A stretch of 64,000 nucleotides of DNA from Mucilaginibacter sp. L294 (GCF_001636615.1 NZ_LGEK01000013.1:17785-81784); one strand, 5' to 3'. Shown: positions 43,261 through 52,347, counted from the first letter of the stretch. The notes: a model not told the origin generated them from the letters alone. Numbers and translations: made by a program.

Positions 43261-44139
43261 CTATCTATATAGATCGTATATTTTTAAACGTAAAAATTTG
43301 TTAACCGCCAGGAACGTGCTAAAGGCCGATATAAATATGCCCAGTATCACAATGCCTAAAAACACCATACCAAACTCGGCAGGGCTTTGCAGTATAACCA
43401 GATCAGGGATTTGCTTATTGGCCAGGAACAGTGTGCCTATCAATATCACGATAGAAATTAACGCGCCCAATAAACCATGCCAGATACCGTAAAGCAAAAA
43501 TGGCTTGCGGATAAACCCTTTGGTTGCGCCTACCAGCTGCATTGATTTGATCAGGAAACGTTGTGAATATATAGCCAGCCTGATGGTATTGTTGATCAGC
43601 GCTACAGATAATATGACAAAGATCCCCGCGAAACCTAATATAATTAAAATGAATGATGCCAGGTTTGCGTTCATCTGGTCAACCAGTGATTGCTGGTATT
43701 TTACTTCTTTAACCAGCGGATTCTTTAATAATTGCGCTTTAAACTTATCGATGCCGGGATTGTTGGCATAATCGGCTTTCAGGTAAATATCCAGCGATTG
43801 CGATAGCGGGTTATACCCCAGGAACTTTACAAAATCTTCGCCCAGGTCTTTTTGCAGGTTACGGGCGGCAAGCTCTTTACTTACATACTGGGTTTGCTTT
43901 ACCATGGGGTTGGCGTCCAGTTGTTTTTGCAGCTGCAGCACATCGGTTTCGTGGGCCGAATCATCCATAAATATATTCAGCACAATGTTTTCTTTTACGT
44001 AGCGCGACAGGTTATTGGCATGCACCAATATCAGCCCCAGCAGCCCTACCATCAATAAAACCATGGCAATGCCAAAAACGGTAGATATATATATCGTTTT
44101 TGTTTTTTTTGCCGATGAGCTTGCTTCAAATTCTTCCAT
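43261..44139 (-). CDS. ftsX: Cell division protein FtsX-like permease
   Basis: 292 residues. Helix 1 near 18-40, an extracytoplasmic domain (ENIVLNIFMDDSAHETDVLQ, with ANNPGIDKFKAQLL), then three helices starting near 165 (SFILIILGFAGIFVILSVALI). FtsX links the divisome to peptidoglycan hydrolases. Its ATPase partner FtsE is not adjacent, as usual in this phylum. It heads the DUF3098-uppP-truB-ribF run. Confidence 0.93.
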   Translation of the reverse strand: MEEFEASSSAKKTKTIYISTVFGIAMVLLMVGLLGLILVHANNLSRYVKENIVLNIFMDDSAHETDVLQLQKQLDANPMVKQTQYVSKELAARNLQKDLGEDFVKFLGYNPLSQSLDIYLKADYANNPGIDKFKAQLLKNPLVKEVKYQQSLVDQMNANLASFILIILGFAGIFVILSVALINNTIRLAIYSQRFLIKSMQLVGATKGFIRKPFLLYGIWHGLLGALISIVILIGTLFLANKQIPDLVILQSPAEFGMVFLGIVILGIFISAFSTFLAVNKFLRLKIYDLYR

Positions 44140-44148
44140 GCGTTGTAT

Positions 44149-44186
44149 AGATATGAGATGTTAGATCTGAGATTTGAGACTCAGAT
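44149..44186. repeat. GATTTGAGACTCAGATC-type short palindrome
   Basis: ATATGAGATGTTAGATCTGAG then ATTTGAGACTCAGATCC: AGATCTGAG and CTCAGATC pair as an inverted repeat just upstream of ftsX. A related GATGTTAGATGTACG tract lies at 4741. Confidence 0.5.
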
Positions 44187-44280
44187 CCTATTCTTATAGT
44201 TTGCGAAATTAACAAACCTGCTCTAAAGGTAAAAGTTTATAGTGGATAATTAACAATAATTAACGCCTAACTACCAAACC

Positions 44281-44362
44281 GTCATTGCGAGGTACGAAGC
44301 AATCTCCTGACTTTGCATCGCCGCTTAGCATGTGAAGAGATTGCTTCGTACCTCGCAATGAC
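44281..44362. repeat. Dispersed palindromic repeat, GTCATTGCGAGG family, variant copy
   Basis: 82 bp, perfect ends GTCATTGCGAGGTACGAAGC and its reverse complement (GCTTCGTACCTCGCAATGAC). The inside AATCTC...GAGATT also pairs. It has the same ends as the copies at 11038 and 34080 but a different inner sequence, so it is a distinct subfamily. Confidence 0.9.
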
Positions 44363-44421
44363 GCGTGGATTTGTAGTGGTAAGGAAGGAAACAAAACGCT
44401 ATACTTACCTGTTATTCAATC

Positions 44422-44673
44422 ATGACAACACCCGCAAACAACCACGATAAACCGTCACCATCTGACACACCTACCAACAAGCCTACTGATGAAGGGCACA
44501 AAAGCGTAGTAAAAAAAGAAGATAAGCAATACGGTGCCGATGAACCGCACCAGGAAAATGTGGCTAAGAAGTATGAAAAGGAAGAACAACCGGTAAACCC
44601 TGTTAAAAACCCGCCTAAGCAAAACCAGCCCGACGCGTCTGACGATGACGCTCGACGGTTAGAGTCAAAATAA
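44422..44673 (+). CDS. Small hydrophilic low-complexity protein
   Basis: 83 residues, no hydrophobic segment, rich in Lys, Asp, Glu, Pro, Asn and Gln (PSDTPTNKPTDE and NPVKNPPKQNQPDASDD). It is likely intrinsically disordered, of the size and composition of small desiccation- or stress-type proteins in this group. The start at 44422 is the only ATG and its TAA is one base from the stop of the convergent ABC transporter gene. Function is unknown. Confidence 0.6.
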   Translation: MTTPANNHDKPSPSDTPTNKPTDEGHKSVVKKEDKQYGADEPHQENVAKKYEKEEQPVNPVKNPPKQNQPDASDDDARRLESK

Positions 44674-44674
44674 A

Positions 44675-46528
44675 TTACTCTAATGGCTTGGCTATACCTG
44701 CCGAATTAAATTGCAGGTCGTATAATTTGCGGTAATACCCGTCTTCAATACGCAGTAGTTCCTGGTGGGTGCCCATTTCTTTGATCTCGCCATGGTCAAG
44801 CACGATGATCTTGTTGGCATTTTGTATAGTTGATAAACGGTGGGCTATCACAATAGCCGTACGGCCCTGCATTAGCCTGTTTATGGCATTTTGTATCAGC
44901 AATTCCGTTTCGGTATCTACAGATGAAGTGGCTTCGTCCAAAACCAGTATAGCCGGGTTGTAAACCAACGCGCGGATAAACGAGATGAGTTGCGCCTGCC
45001 CTGCCGAAAGGGTTGCGCCGCGTTCCATTACATTATAATCATAACCACCCGGCAGGCGTTCAATAAATTCATGGGCGCCAACATCTTTTGCTGCCGCGAT
45101 GATCTCTTCGCGGGTAATCTCTGTATTGTTGAGGCTGATATTATTGCCAATGGTATCGGTAAACAAAAAAACATCCTGTATAACGGTTGCTATTTTAGAG
45201 CGCAGGTAATCTACCTTATACTCGCGGATGTCGTGCCCGTCAACCTTAACCTCGCCCCGGCCTATGTCATAAAAGCGGTTCAGGATGTTGATGGTTGATG
45301 ATTTACCCGCACCGGTTGCGCCAACCAAAGCCAGCGTTTCGCCCGGTTTAACGTGGAAGTTGATATCCTTTAACACCCAGTTCTCCTCATTATAGGCAAA
45401 CCAAACGTTGTTAAATTCAATTTCGCCCTGTAACACAGCCGGGGCAAGTTTACCATCGTCGGTAGCTACCTCGTCGGTATCCAGCACCCTGAAGATCCTA
45501 TCGGCACCAACCATACCCATTTGCAGGGTGTTAAATTTATCGGCCAGCTGGCGTATGGGGCGGAACAGCATGTTCAAAAGGGCTATAAAAGCTGTGATCT
45601 TACCAATGGTTACCCCTTTTTCATCAGCAGAAAACATGTTTATTTGTTGATCTGTCAATATGCGTTTACAGCCGTACCACACCAGCAAGGCCATACATAT
45701 AGCAAATAAGATCTCGACTACCGGGAAGAAGATAGAATAGTACCAGTTAGAGCGGATGTTGGCATCGCGGTACTTCATATTTACCGAACGGAACTTGCGC
45801 ATCTCCTGCTCTTCGCGGGCAAAATATTGGATAATGCTGATTCCGCTGATATGCTCGGCCAAAAAAGTATTCAATTGGGCCACCTGCGTACGCACTTCCT
45901 GAAATGATGATTTGATAGCCTCTTTAAACACATAGGTTGATGCAAAAAGTAAAGGCATAGGTATCAGGGTGATCAATGCCAGCTTCCAGTCCTGCCATAA
46001 CATAATACCGATAACGGCAATTACCAGCAGCAGGTCGCCCATGATGGAGATCAACCCTTCCGAAAAAATATCGGCGATGGTTTCCAGGTCAGATACCGTA
46101 CGGGTGATCAGCATCCCGATAGGCGTACGGTCGAAATATTTCAACCGCAGGCTGGTGATGTGGTTAAAAACATCTTTCCGAAGGTCGCGAATAACCGACT
46201 GGCCAAGCGCGTTGGTTAAATAAGTTTGGTAGTACTGCGCTATGGTTTGTATAACCAGCTGCCCTACCATTAACCCCACCATGAACACAAGGCCATCGTA
46301 ATCATTCCCCAAAATGTTTACATCAAGCGTTCTTTGAATCAGTATGGGCTGCACAACAGCAATGGCAGCCAAAAAAATGGTTAGGAACGCGGCAATTACA
46401 AAAGTCCTGTTGTAGGGTTTTACATAGTGCATAACCCTGCCCAGTAATTTCCAGTCGAGCGCCTTACCTGTAACTACGGCCCCTGAAGGGGGTACCTTTG
46501 ACTTGCTATCTTTAATATCTTTCGCCAT
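44675..46528 (-). CDS. ABC exporter, permease-ATPase fusion
   Basis: 617 residues. Six-helix ABC transmembrane domain (about 35-350) then an ATPase domain: Walker A GATGAGKSS, signature LSAGQAQLISFIRAL, Walker B ILVLDEATSSVD, H-loop IAHRLST. The half-size exporter probably works as a homodimer, similar to MsbA/lipid- or drug-type exporters. It follows truA by 21 bp in an order common in this phylum. Confidence 0.93.
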   Translation of the reverse strand: MAKDIKDSKSKVPPSGAVVTGKALDWKLLGRVMHYVKPYNRTFVIAAFLTIFLAAIAVVQPILIQRTLDVNILGNDYDGLVFMVGLMVGQLVIQTIAQYYQTYLTNALGQSVIRDLRKDVFNHITSLRLKYFDRTPIGMLITRTVSDLETIADIFSEGLISIMGDLLLVIAVIGIMLWQDWKLALITLIPMPLLFASTYVFKEAIKSSFQEVRTQVAQLNTFLAEHISGISIIQYFAREEQEMRKFRSVNMKYRDANIRSNWYYSIFFPVVEILFAICMALLVWYGCKRILTDQQINMFSADEKGVTIGKITAFIALLNMLFRPIRQLADKFNTLQMGMVGADRIFRVLDTDEVATDDGKLAPAVLQGEIEFNNVWFAYNEENWVLKDINFHVKPGETLALVGATGAGKSSTINILNRFYDIGRGEVKVDGHDIREYKVDYLRSKIATVIQDVFLFTDTIGNNISLNNTEITREEIIAAAKDVGAHEFIERLPGGYDYNVMERGATLSAGQAQLISFIRALVYNPAILVLDEATSSVDTETELLIQNAINRLMQGRTAIVIAHRLSTIQNANKIIVLDHGEIKEMGTHQELLRIEDGYYRKLYDLQFNSAGIAKPLE

Positions 46529-46540
46529 TGATCAAATCTC

Positions 46541-46557
46541 ATTCCCCCTTCAGGGGG
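46541..46557. repeat. CCCCCTTCAGGGGG hairpin overlapping the truA stop
   Basis: A perfect 6-bp stem (CCCCCT / AGGGGG, 2-nt loop) covers the truA TGA at 46550-46552 in the short truA-ABC gap. It resembles the CCCTCC/GGAGGG repeats at 4776 and 23064. Confidence 0.5.
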
Positions 46558-47311
46558 TTAGGGGGTAAGGATACTTTATTTCTGTTAAATACAAGCCGCA
46601 GGCGGGTACACTCATGCCTGCGCTGCTGCGGTTTTTACTTTCAATTATTTGGCAGATATCTTCGGGCTGCATTTCGCCCCTGCCCACCATAAGCAGCGTA
46701 CCCACTATGGCCCGCACCATGTTGCGCAGAAACCTATCTGCAGAGATATGAAAAACTATGCCATTTTCGGTTTCAACCCACTCCGCTTTTGCAATTTTAC
46801 AATTATTGGTCTTAACCTGCGTATTACTTTTGCTGAAACAGCTAAAATCTGTGTATTCCATGACTATTGCCGCCGCCCGGTTCATCAATTGCAGGTTTGG
46901 CCTGTCGCGCAGCAGCCATGAGTACCCGTGTAAAAAAGGGTTTTTCTCAAAGTGGATATGATACTCGTACGAACGCAGCGTGGCATCAAACCTTGCATGC
47001 GCTTCTGCATGAACAGGGATGATACTCTTTATAGCAATATCATGCGGTAGCAGGGCGTTTAGGCTCCTTTTGTCGATGGTCCATGGTCCATGGTCGATGG
47101 TCTCAACATCCAGGTGCACAAAAAAATCTTTAGCATGCACCCCGGTATCCGTTCTGCCGCAGCCTGTGGTTTCAATGGGTTGGCGCAGCAGTGTTGTTAG
47201 TGCTTTATCAAGCAATTCCTGCACGGTTACGGCGTTTGGCTGCACCTGCCAGCCATGGTAATTGGTACCATCATAAGCCAGTTCAATAAAATATCGTTGG
47301 GTGTTTGCCAC
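46550..47311 (-). CDS. truA: tRNA pseudouridine synthase A
   Basis: 253 residues. The catalytic Asp is D55 in CGRTDTGVHA. LAYDGTNYHGWQ is the N-terminal strand and FLRNMVRAIVGTL the C-terminal signature. It makes pseudouridines 38-40 in tRNA anticodon arms. The stop overlaps a GC hairpin and the ABC exporter gene follows. Confidence 0.96.
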   Translation of the reverse strand: MANTQRYFIELAYDGTNYHGWQVQPNAVTVQELLDKALTTLLRQPIETTGCGRTDTGVHAKDFFVHLDVETIDHGPWTIDKRSLNALLPHDIAIKSIIPVHAEAHARFDATLRSYEYHIHFEKNPFLHGYSWLLRDRPNLQLMNRAAAIVMEYTDFSCFSKSNTQVKTNNCKIAKAEWVETENGIVFHISADRFLRNMVRAIVGTLLMVGRGEMQPEDICQIIESKNRSSAGMSVPACGLYLTEIKYPYPLTP

Positions 47312-47342
47312 GTGACAAAGTTAACATCATTTAGTAAACTTA

Positions 47343-47699
47343 TTATTTTGTGAACTGTACACTTTTTATTAGACCTGAATTCACATCAACCTCCACCCTG
47401 TAACAGCCCCACGAGTTTGCAAAAATCTTATCTCCCCAAGATGTGAACCCAACATATAAATCATTTTCAGAGCTCAAACTCGGCATTGGCAAAAACCACT
47501 CTATGTCAAGCGCGCTGTTTAAGCAATACAAATTTGATTTACCCCGATAGTTAAATTCAAAGTAATCTTCACAGACTAAAAGTCGTCCATCTGTTAATAT
47601 TTCAACCTCTTTAAATCTGGTGGACAATGGTGACTGTTTTTTACCAACTCCAAATTCATCAACAAGGCTTATAACATTATTTAGTAAATCTATTTTCAT
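47343..47699 (-). CDS. Small protein of unknown function between truA and the DUF4293 gene
   Basis: 118 residues from ATG 47699 (MKIDLLNNVISLVDEFG). The next upstream ATG (47723) adds only an AT-rich eight-residue tail. Beta-rich sequence with LTDGRLLVCEDYFEF, YCLNSALDIEWFLPMP and GDKIFANSWGCYRVEVD reads like one or two blades of a beta-propeller. No family is recognised. It lies between two genes that are usually near neighbours, and is lower in GC than truA, so it may be a recent arrival. Confidence 0.7.
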   Translation of the reverse strand: MKIDLLNNVISLVDEFGVGKKQSPLSTRFKEVEILTDGRLLVCEDYFEFNYRGKSNLYCLNSALDIEWFLPMPSLSSENDLYVGFTSWGDKIFANSWGCYRVEVDVNSGLIKSVQFTK

Positions 47700-47762
47700 A
47701 TAATTGAAAATAAAAGTAATCAAAAAGCATTTATCTTTGCTTCAATCTACAACCCTAACAAA

Positions 47763-48230
47763 ATGCTACAAAGAATACAATCAATATACCTGCTATTCGC
47801 TTCTTTAGTGCTTTTCGCGCTATTTGTTTTCCCGCTTGCCCATAACATTTATGTGGATGGCAAGCTGGTAAATGTTTCCGTAACCGGCGTTTACGAAATT
47901 GTAAACGGGCAGGACCAACAGATCCAGGCATTTTTGCCGCTAACCATTATCACGGTTATTGCTGCATTGATCCCCATGGCGCTCATATTCCTGTTTAAAA
48001 ACCGCAAACAGCAAATCACCTTAAGCTATGTGGCTATATTAGCACTTATAGGCTACAGCTTTTGGATGGCACAAACCGTTAAAAATGTGGTTGGGCCAAT
48101 TACATTAGAGTACCGCAATATGGGCATAGGCCTGTTCCTAACATCGTTAAGTATTATCCTTATCATCTTTGCAGTTAAGGCAATTCAAAGAGATGAGAAG
48201 CTGATAAAATCGGCAGATAGGTTAAGGTAG
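47763..48230 (+). CDS. DUF4293 family membrane protein
   Basis: 155 residues, four helices (MLQRIQSIYLLFASLVLFALFVF at the start, then near 60-80, 90-108 and 122-145). The N-terminal MLQRIQSIYLLFA signature and length are those of DUF4293, which is usually near truA in Bacteroidota. Function unknown, inner membrane. Confidence 0.92.
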   Translation: MLQRIQSIYLLFASLVLFALFVFPLAHNIYVDGKLVNVSVTGVYEIVNGQDQQIQAFLPLTIITVIAALIPMALIFLFKNRKQQITLSYVAILALIGYSFWMAQTVKNVVGPITLEYRNMGIGLFLTSLSIILIIFAVKAIQRDEKLIKSADRLR

Positions 48231-48233
48231 GAA

Positions 48234-48536
48234 TTAAAAAATATTTTTTAGTTTATCAGGATTTTGACGGCTGTCAAAAATTGAAAGAACTTTAATACTT
48301 TTTGATGTCTCAATAAAGTAAAGGGTATTATGCTTTGTAACTATACTTCGCCTTATACACTTATTTTTATTAACTACGGTGTAAATTTCAGGGACTTCGG
48401 ACAGCAGAACGAATACTTTTTCAAGACGGAGTAAAAAATGCTTAGCGACTTTAACACTCCAATCGCTGATTAAATAATTAACTATACTATCAATGTTTGA
48501 CTTTGCTAATGGAGTTAAAATAACTTCTTTAGCCAT
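48234..48536 (-). CDS. ParE/RelE-type toxin
   Basis: 100 residues. RelE/ParE fold signatures: LTPLAKSNIDSIVNYL helix, a central beta sheet, and the C-terminal LSIFDSRQNP typical of the ParE-like branch. The ATG overlaps the antitoxin stop by 8 bp, so the antitoxin is made first. It would poison gyrase or mRNA, which cannot be told from sequence. The pair sits tail to tail with the DUF4293 gene, 3 bp apart. Confidence 0.88.
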   Translation of the reverse strand: MAKEVILTPLAKSNIDSIVNYLISDWSVKVAKHFLLRLEKVFVLLSEVPEIYTVVNKNKCIRRSIVTKHNTLYFIETSKSIKVLSIFDSRQNPDKLKNIF

Positions 48537-48780
48537 TTAAGCCATATTTTTCGCGTGTGCTTTTTATCACTTCTGCTGCTGGGCTTCCTAATCCGGCCTC
48601 TGCTTGCGCTAACCCTATATTAATTTGCTCTTGTTGATATTGCGGTAGGGTGTCCCATTCCTCCGTATCATCCAGTCCATTAAAATAGTTTAACATCAAA
48701 CCGTACAGTTGTTTTACCTGGGTATCATCTGCATGGTCTATCTTTTCGTGTAATTCGTTTTTCAGCTCTGCAGTACTCAT
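48529..48780 (-). CDS. Addiction-module antitoxin
   Basis: 83 residues from ATG 48780 (MSTAELKNELHEKIDHADD). An alternative ATG ten codons upstream (48810) is possible but reads poorly. Acidic, helical, with IKSTREKYGLNG at the C-terminus, as in addiction-module proteins paired with ParE toxins. No clear ribbon-helix-helix motif, so whether it autoregulates the operon is open. Confidence 0.85.
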   Translation of the reverse strand: MSTAELKNELHEKIDHADDTQVKQLYGLMLNYFNGLDDTEEWDTLPQYQQEQINIGLAQAEAGLGSPAAEVIKSTREKYGLNG

Positions 48781-48819
48781 ATTGCAATCTCCTATGCTCA
48801 AATATACCAAATTTATTTT

Positions 48820-49695
48820 TTACCTAAACCGCCCGGTCTTCTCTATCTTGCGGAATGGCTTGGCAAAAAAGTCGCCTACTATCTGGTTAAACATTTCTTT
48901 ATAAACAACCGGTGTCGCGTGGCCCGAGTTTGGCAAGATCCACAGGTATGAATTAGTTATCGCTTCGGCTATTGCTACGGTATGTTTCGTTACTATTACG
49001 TCATGGTCGCCGCCTATCACCAGGGTTGGGCAGGTTATTTTCTTTAATGCTTCCAGTTTAATATGCGGCTGGTACGAGAGCAGGTGCAGCAGCTTCAACT
49101 GGTTTTTCATCTCGGGTGTAGGGCTCTTCATCCGTTTTAAAGAGTCGGCCCCTTTAACGTTAATATCCATAATTATTTTATAAACAAACGGATCAACCGC
49201 TGTACTATCCGGCCACAGGTTGGCACCCGTAACAGCCAGCTTTTTCACCTTGTCGGGGTGGTTCATGGCCAGTAATAAGCCTTCTATGCCCCCATCGCTC
49301 CAGCCTATTACATTGGCGTTCTTTATCTTCAGATGATCTAATAAAGCATCAAGGTCGTCGCTTATCATCTCATAGCTTAAAGAGTCCTTATTATCGATAG
49401 TTTTTCCCTGAGCACGGCTATCGGCCAGTATAACCTGGTAATTTTTAGCAAAATAGGGTACCTGGTAAACAAAATTTTTGATAGAGCCCCCGTTACCATG
49501 AATGATCAGCAGCGGCTCGCCTTTTCCATAAACTTCGTAATACATTTTTATACCGCGTATATCGGCATATTTACCCACCGCCGTATTGCGGCCATACATG
49601 GTTGTATCCATGTCTTTTTCAAAGCTTTGAGCAGAACATACAGATACTGTCAGCAAGAAAATTACCGGGGTTATAAAGAGTTTAAATATTTTCAT
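48820..49695 (-). CDS. Exported alpha/beta hydrolase
   Basis: 291 residues. Signal peptide to about residue 22 (VSVCSAQ). Oxyanion-loop IHGNGGS (66-72), nucleophile Ser S133 in GWSDGG, acid Asp in GGDHDVI and catalytic His in NSGHATPV, so the triad is complete. It is of the epoxide hydrolase/lipase-like class, substrate unknown, and lies in the periplasm or on the surface. It is upstream of, and 9 bp from, the long frame of the toxin-antitoxin pair. That nearness is not evidence of a functional link. Confidence 0.9.
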   Translation of the reverse strand: MKIFKLFITPVIFLLTVSVCSAQSFEKDMDTTMYGRNTAVGKYADIRGIKMYYEVYGKGEPLLIIHGNGGSIKNFVYQVPYFAKNYQVILADSRAQGKTIDNKDSLSYEMISDDLDALLDHLKIKNANVIGWSDGGIEGLLLAMNHPDKVKKLAVTGANLWPDSTAVDPFVYKIIMDINVKGADSLKRMKSPTPEMKNQLKLLHLLSYQPHIKLEALKKITCPTLVIGGDHDVIVTKHTVAIAEAITNSYLWILPNSGHATPVVYKEMFNQIVGDFFAKPFRKIEKTGRFR

Positions 49696-49925
49696 TAGAT
49701 GAGGATCTGGTGATGGTTAAAGATATAAATTCATAGCCTATCTGGCTATAGTTTTTATAAAGGCAATTAACACTTTAACGTTTTATAATAATCATCAAAA
49801 ATAGCGTGCTGTGTAAAAGCAACACAAACACCAAAATCATTAACATAAAAAACATATTGATTTTTAGTCAGTTACGGTAAATCACACCCGTAACTTTGCC
49901 AGTTTTACAAATTTTAAAATCAGTA

Positions 49926-49956
49926 TTTGAAATGCGATTAATTAATTGTACTTTTG
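49926..49956 (+). promoter_or_regulatory. Promoter of the DEAD-box helicase gene
   Basis: TTTG (49926-49929) and TACTTTTG (49949-49956) are separated by exactly 19 bp, a full match to the Bacteroidota housekeeping promoter (TTTG-N19-TAnnTTTG). The start codon is at 49998, giving a leader of roughly 35 nt. The gap 49696-49997 is otherwise AT-rich with no ORF. Confidence 0.85.
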
Positions 49957-49997
49957 CACCCGATTTGACGATGTAGTCAAATACGTTATTTTAATTC

Positions 49998-51854
49998 ATG
50001 AACCCATTTATCAATCTGGGAATCCGTCATGATATTGTTAATGCCATCTCTGAGTTAGGATTTGAAAATCCTACACCAATCCAGGAACAGTCAATTCCGG
50101 TATTGTTAACAGGCAGCAACGATTTTGTCGGATTAGCCCAAACAGGGACCGGTAAAACAGCTGCTTTTGGACTGCCGCTATTAGAACTGCTCGATTTCGA
50201 AGAAAATCATCCGCAGGCGCTTGTTTTATGCCCAACACGTGAACTTTGTTTACAGATCACGAACGACATTAAGAACTACGCCAAGCACATGAACAACGTT
50301 AATGTTGTTGCCGTTTACGGTGGTGCAAGCATTCAGGATCAATTACGCCAAATTAAACGTGGTGTACAGATCGTTGTTGCTACCCCGGGGCGTATGCTTG
50401 ACATTATTAACCGTAAGGCGATCAATTTTTCGCAGGTTAAGTTTGTAGTATTGGATGAGGCTGATGAGATGCTCAACATGGGCTTCCAGGAAGACATTGA
50501 CAGTATTTTATCTACCACTCCGGACGAGAAAAAAACATGGCTGTTCTCAGCCACCATGCCTTCTGAGGTTAGAAGGATCGCTAAGAAATACATGACCGAT
50601 CCTTTCGAGCTTACTATGGGCGAGAAAAATACAGGTAATGTTAATATTGACCACGAGTACTACGTTGTACGTGCCCGTGATAAATATGCAGCCTTTAAAC
50701 GCATTGTTGATAACAACCCCGAGATCTTCGGTATCGTATTTTGCCGTACCAAAATAGAAACTCAGGAAATTGCTGAATCACTTATAAAAGATGGCTACAA
50801 CGCCGATGCTTTACACGGTGACCTTTCACAGCAACAACGCGATAAGGTAATGAAACGCTACCGCGAACGCAGCCTGCAATTATTAATTGCTACTGATGTT
50901 GCCGCACGTGGTATTGATGTTAATGATGTTACACACGTTATTAACTACAGCTTACCTGATGAGATAGAAAACTACACCCACCGTAGCGGCCGTACGGCTC
51001 GTGCTGGTAAAACAGGTGTATCTATCGCTATCATCAACAGCAAAGAGCTTGGTAAAATTCGCCAGATAGAACGCACTATAGGTAAAAAGTTTGTAAAAGC
51101 CGAGATACCTACAGGTTTTGATGTTTGCGAAAAACAACTGTTCGCCCTTGTACATAAAGTACATAACGTTGTTGTTAACGACGAGCAAATTGAGCAATAC
51201 ATCCCGCGTATTATGGATGAGTTTAAAGACCTTGATAAAGAACAGGTTATTAAACGTTTTGCATCATTAGAGTTTAACCGCTTTTTAGATTATTACAGTA
51301 ATGCACCAGACCTTAACGCCCCTGCAGATGATTTCCGCAGAGAAGGTGAAAGAGGCGAACGCGGCATGCGCGATTCAGGCGGCAAATCAGAATATACACG
51401 TTTGTTTATCAACTTAGGTAGTGTTGATGAGTTTAACCGCGGCGATTTGCTGGGTTACATTTGCAACAACTCTAAAATAAGCGGGCGCACCGTTGGTAAA
51501 ATTGATGTTAAAGGTGTTTACTCATTCTTTGAAGTAAACAACGGCGATGTTGACCAGGTAGTAAATAACTTTAAAGGCGTTGAATTTAAAGGCCGCGAAG
51601 TTAGGATAGAAATATCTGGCGAAGGCACCAGCAGCTCAAGAAGCGGCGGTGGCGAAAGACGTGAAGGTGGTTACCAAAGGCGCGAAGGCGGTGGCGGTGG
51701 TTACCGTGGCGGCAATAGTGGTGGCGGACGCCGCGAAGGTGGCTTTAACAGGGACAGGAACAGTGGCGGCGGTGGCAACACCGGTGGCGGTGGTTTCCGT
51801 GATTTCTCTGGCAAACCCCGCGAAGAGCGCCCGGAACGCCGCAGAAGATTTTAG
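49998..51854 (+). CDS. DEAD-box RNA helicase with RGG-like tail
   Basis: 618 residues. Q motif NPTPIQEQSIP, Walker A AQTGTGKT (47-54), DEAD (153-156), SAT in LFSATMP, and HRSGRTARAGKTG motif VI. A DbpA-type RNA-binding domain (YTRLFINLGSVDEFNRGDLLGYI) near 468 is followed by a Gly/Arg/Ser-rich tail of about 75 residues (REGGYQRREGGGGGYRGG). It matches CsdA/DeaD-type cold-shock helicases that unwind RNA in ribosome assembly and decay. Its promoter is a near-consensus one. Confidence 0.95.
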   Translation: MNPFINLGIRHDIVNAISELGFENPTPIQEQSIPVLLTGSNDFVGLAQTGTGKTAAFGLPLLELLDFEENHPQALVLCPTRELCLQITNDIKNYAKHMNNVNVVAVYGGASIQDQLRQIKRGVQIVVATPGRMLDIINRKAINFSQVKFVVLDEADEMLNMGFQEDIDSILSTTPDEKKTWLFSATMPSEVRRIAKKYMTDPFELTMGEKNTGNVNIDHEYYVVRARDKYAAFKRIVDNNPEIFGIVFCRTKIETQEIAESLIKDGYNADALHGDLSQQQRDKVMKRYRERSLQLLIATDVAARGIDVNDVTHVINYSLPDEIENYTHRSGRTARAGKTGVSIAIINSKELGKIRQIERTIGKKFVKAEIPTGFDVCEKQLFALVHKVHNVVVNDEQIEQYIPRIMDEFKDLDKEQVIKRFASLEFNRFLDYYSNAPDLNAPADDFRREGERGERGMRDSGGKSEYTRLFINLGSVDEFNRGDLLGYICNNSKISGRTVGKIDVKGVYSFFEVNNGDVDQVVNNFKGVEFKGREVRIEISGEGTSSSRSGGGERREGGYQRREGGGGGYRGGNSGGGRREGGFNRDRNSGGGGNTGGGGFRDFSGKPREERPERRRRF

Positions 51855-51874
51855 TTTAGTTAGTTTTCATAAGA

Positions 51875-51965
51875 GCTTTCGGAAGTAGTTAGCCGAAAGC
51901 ATAGTTTTAGTTTAGTTTTGTTTACAAAGCCTCTCGTTTGTTTATCATCCGGGAGGTTTTTGTTT
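51875..51965 (+). terminator. Tandem hairpins after the helicase gene
   Basis: GCTTTCGG (51875-51882) / CCGAAAGC (51893-51900) then a second stem CCTCTCG (51930-51936) / CGGGAGG (51950-51956) followed by TTTTTGTTTTT. The second is a plausible intrinsic terminator, the first lacks a T tract. Confidence 0.6.
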
Positions 51966-52292
51966 TTAACGGCTAAACTCTACCAAAACAGAATCAGGAT
52001 ACACCAGGCTAAGGTTTTGTTCATTGAGTTCTTTTATTACAAACCTGGTATAAGGCTGGTTACCTTCAAAAGAGGTGAAAATGGTATCGCCTTTGGTAAA
52101 ATAATCTTCGGCGCTTTGCTCATCACCATCCATAACAAATTTCTTATCGGTTATTTTTAAGGATGTTTCGCTGTTCTTTGATTTCCAGCTGCCTATCAAT
52201 TTAGGGTTCGATTCCCTTTTTTCATTTCCACAAGCTGATATCAGCATTACCACTCCCGATAGCGCTATAAAAACTAAAGCGTATTTTTTCAT
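51966..52292 (-). CDS. Small lipoprotein
   Basis: 108 residues from ATG 52292 (MKKYALVFIALSGVVMLISAC), lipobox LISAC with Cys at 21. The frame to 52388 would read through the preceding terminator and is rejected. The mature part has LIGSWKSKNSETSLKITDKKF and alternating beta segments, lipocalin-like in feel. It is one of many small envelope proteins of unknown function in this phylum. The plus-strand helicase gene is convergent with it. Confidence 0.8.
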   Translation of the reverse strand: MKKYALVFIALSGVVMLISACGNEKRESNPKLIGSWKSKNSETSLKITDKKFVMDGDEQSAEDYFTKGDTIFTSFEGNQPYTRFVIKELNEQNLSLVYPDSVLVEFSR

Positions 52293-52306
52293 TGCATTAA
52301 GGTAAT

Positions 52307-52342
52307 AAAAAAAGCATCCGTTAGCTAACGGATGCTTTTTTT
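52307..52342 (-). terminator. Intrinsic terminator between two small minus-strand genes
   Basis: Perfect palindrome GCATCCGTTA-GC-TAACGGATGC (52314-52335) flanked by seven As and eight Ts. It ends the 52348-52692 gene and lies just upstream of the small lipoprotein gene. Confidence 0.9.
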
Positions 52343-52347
52343 TAACA

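Noticed and set aside
51649..51888. 79-residue ORF in another frame of the helicase tail
   Set aside because: It arises from the low-complexity Gly/Arg/Ser repeat of the helicase gene.
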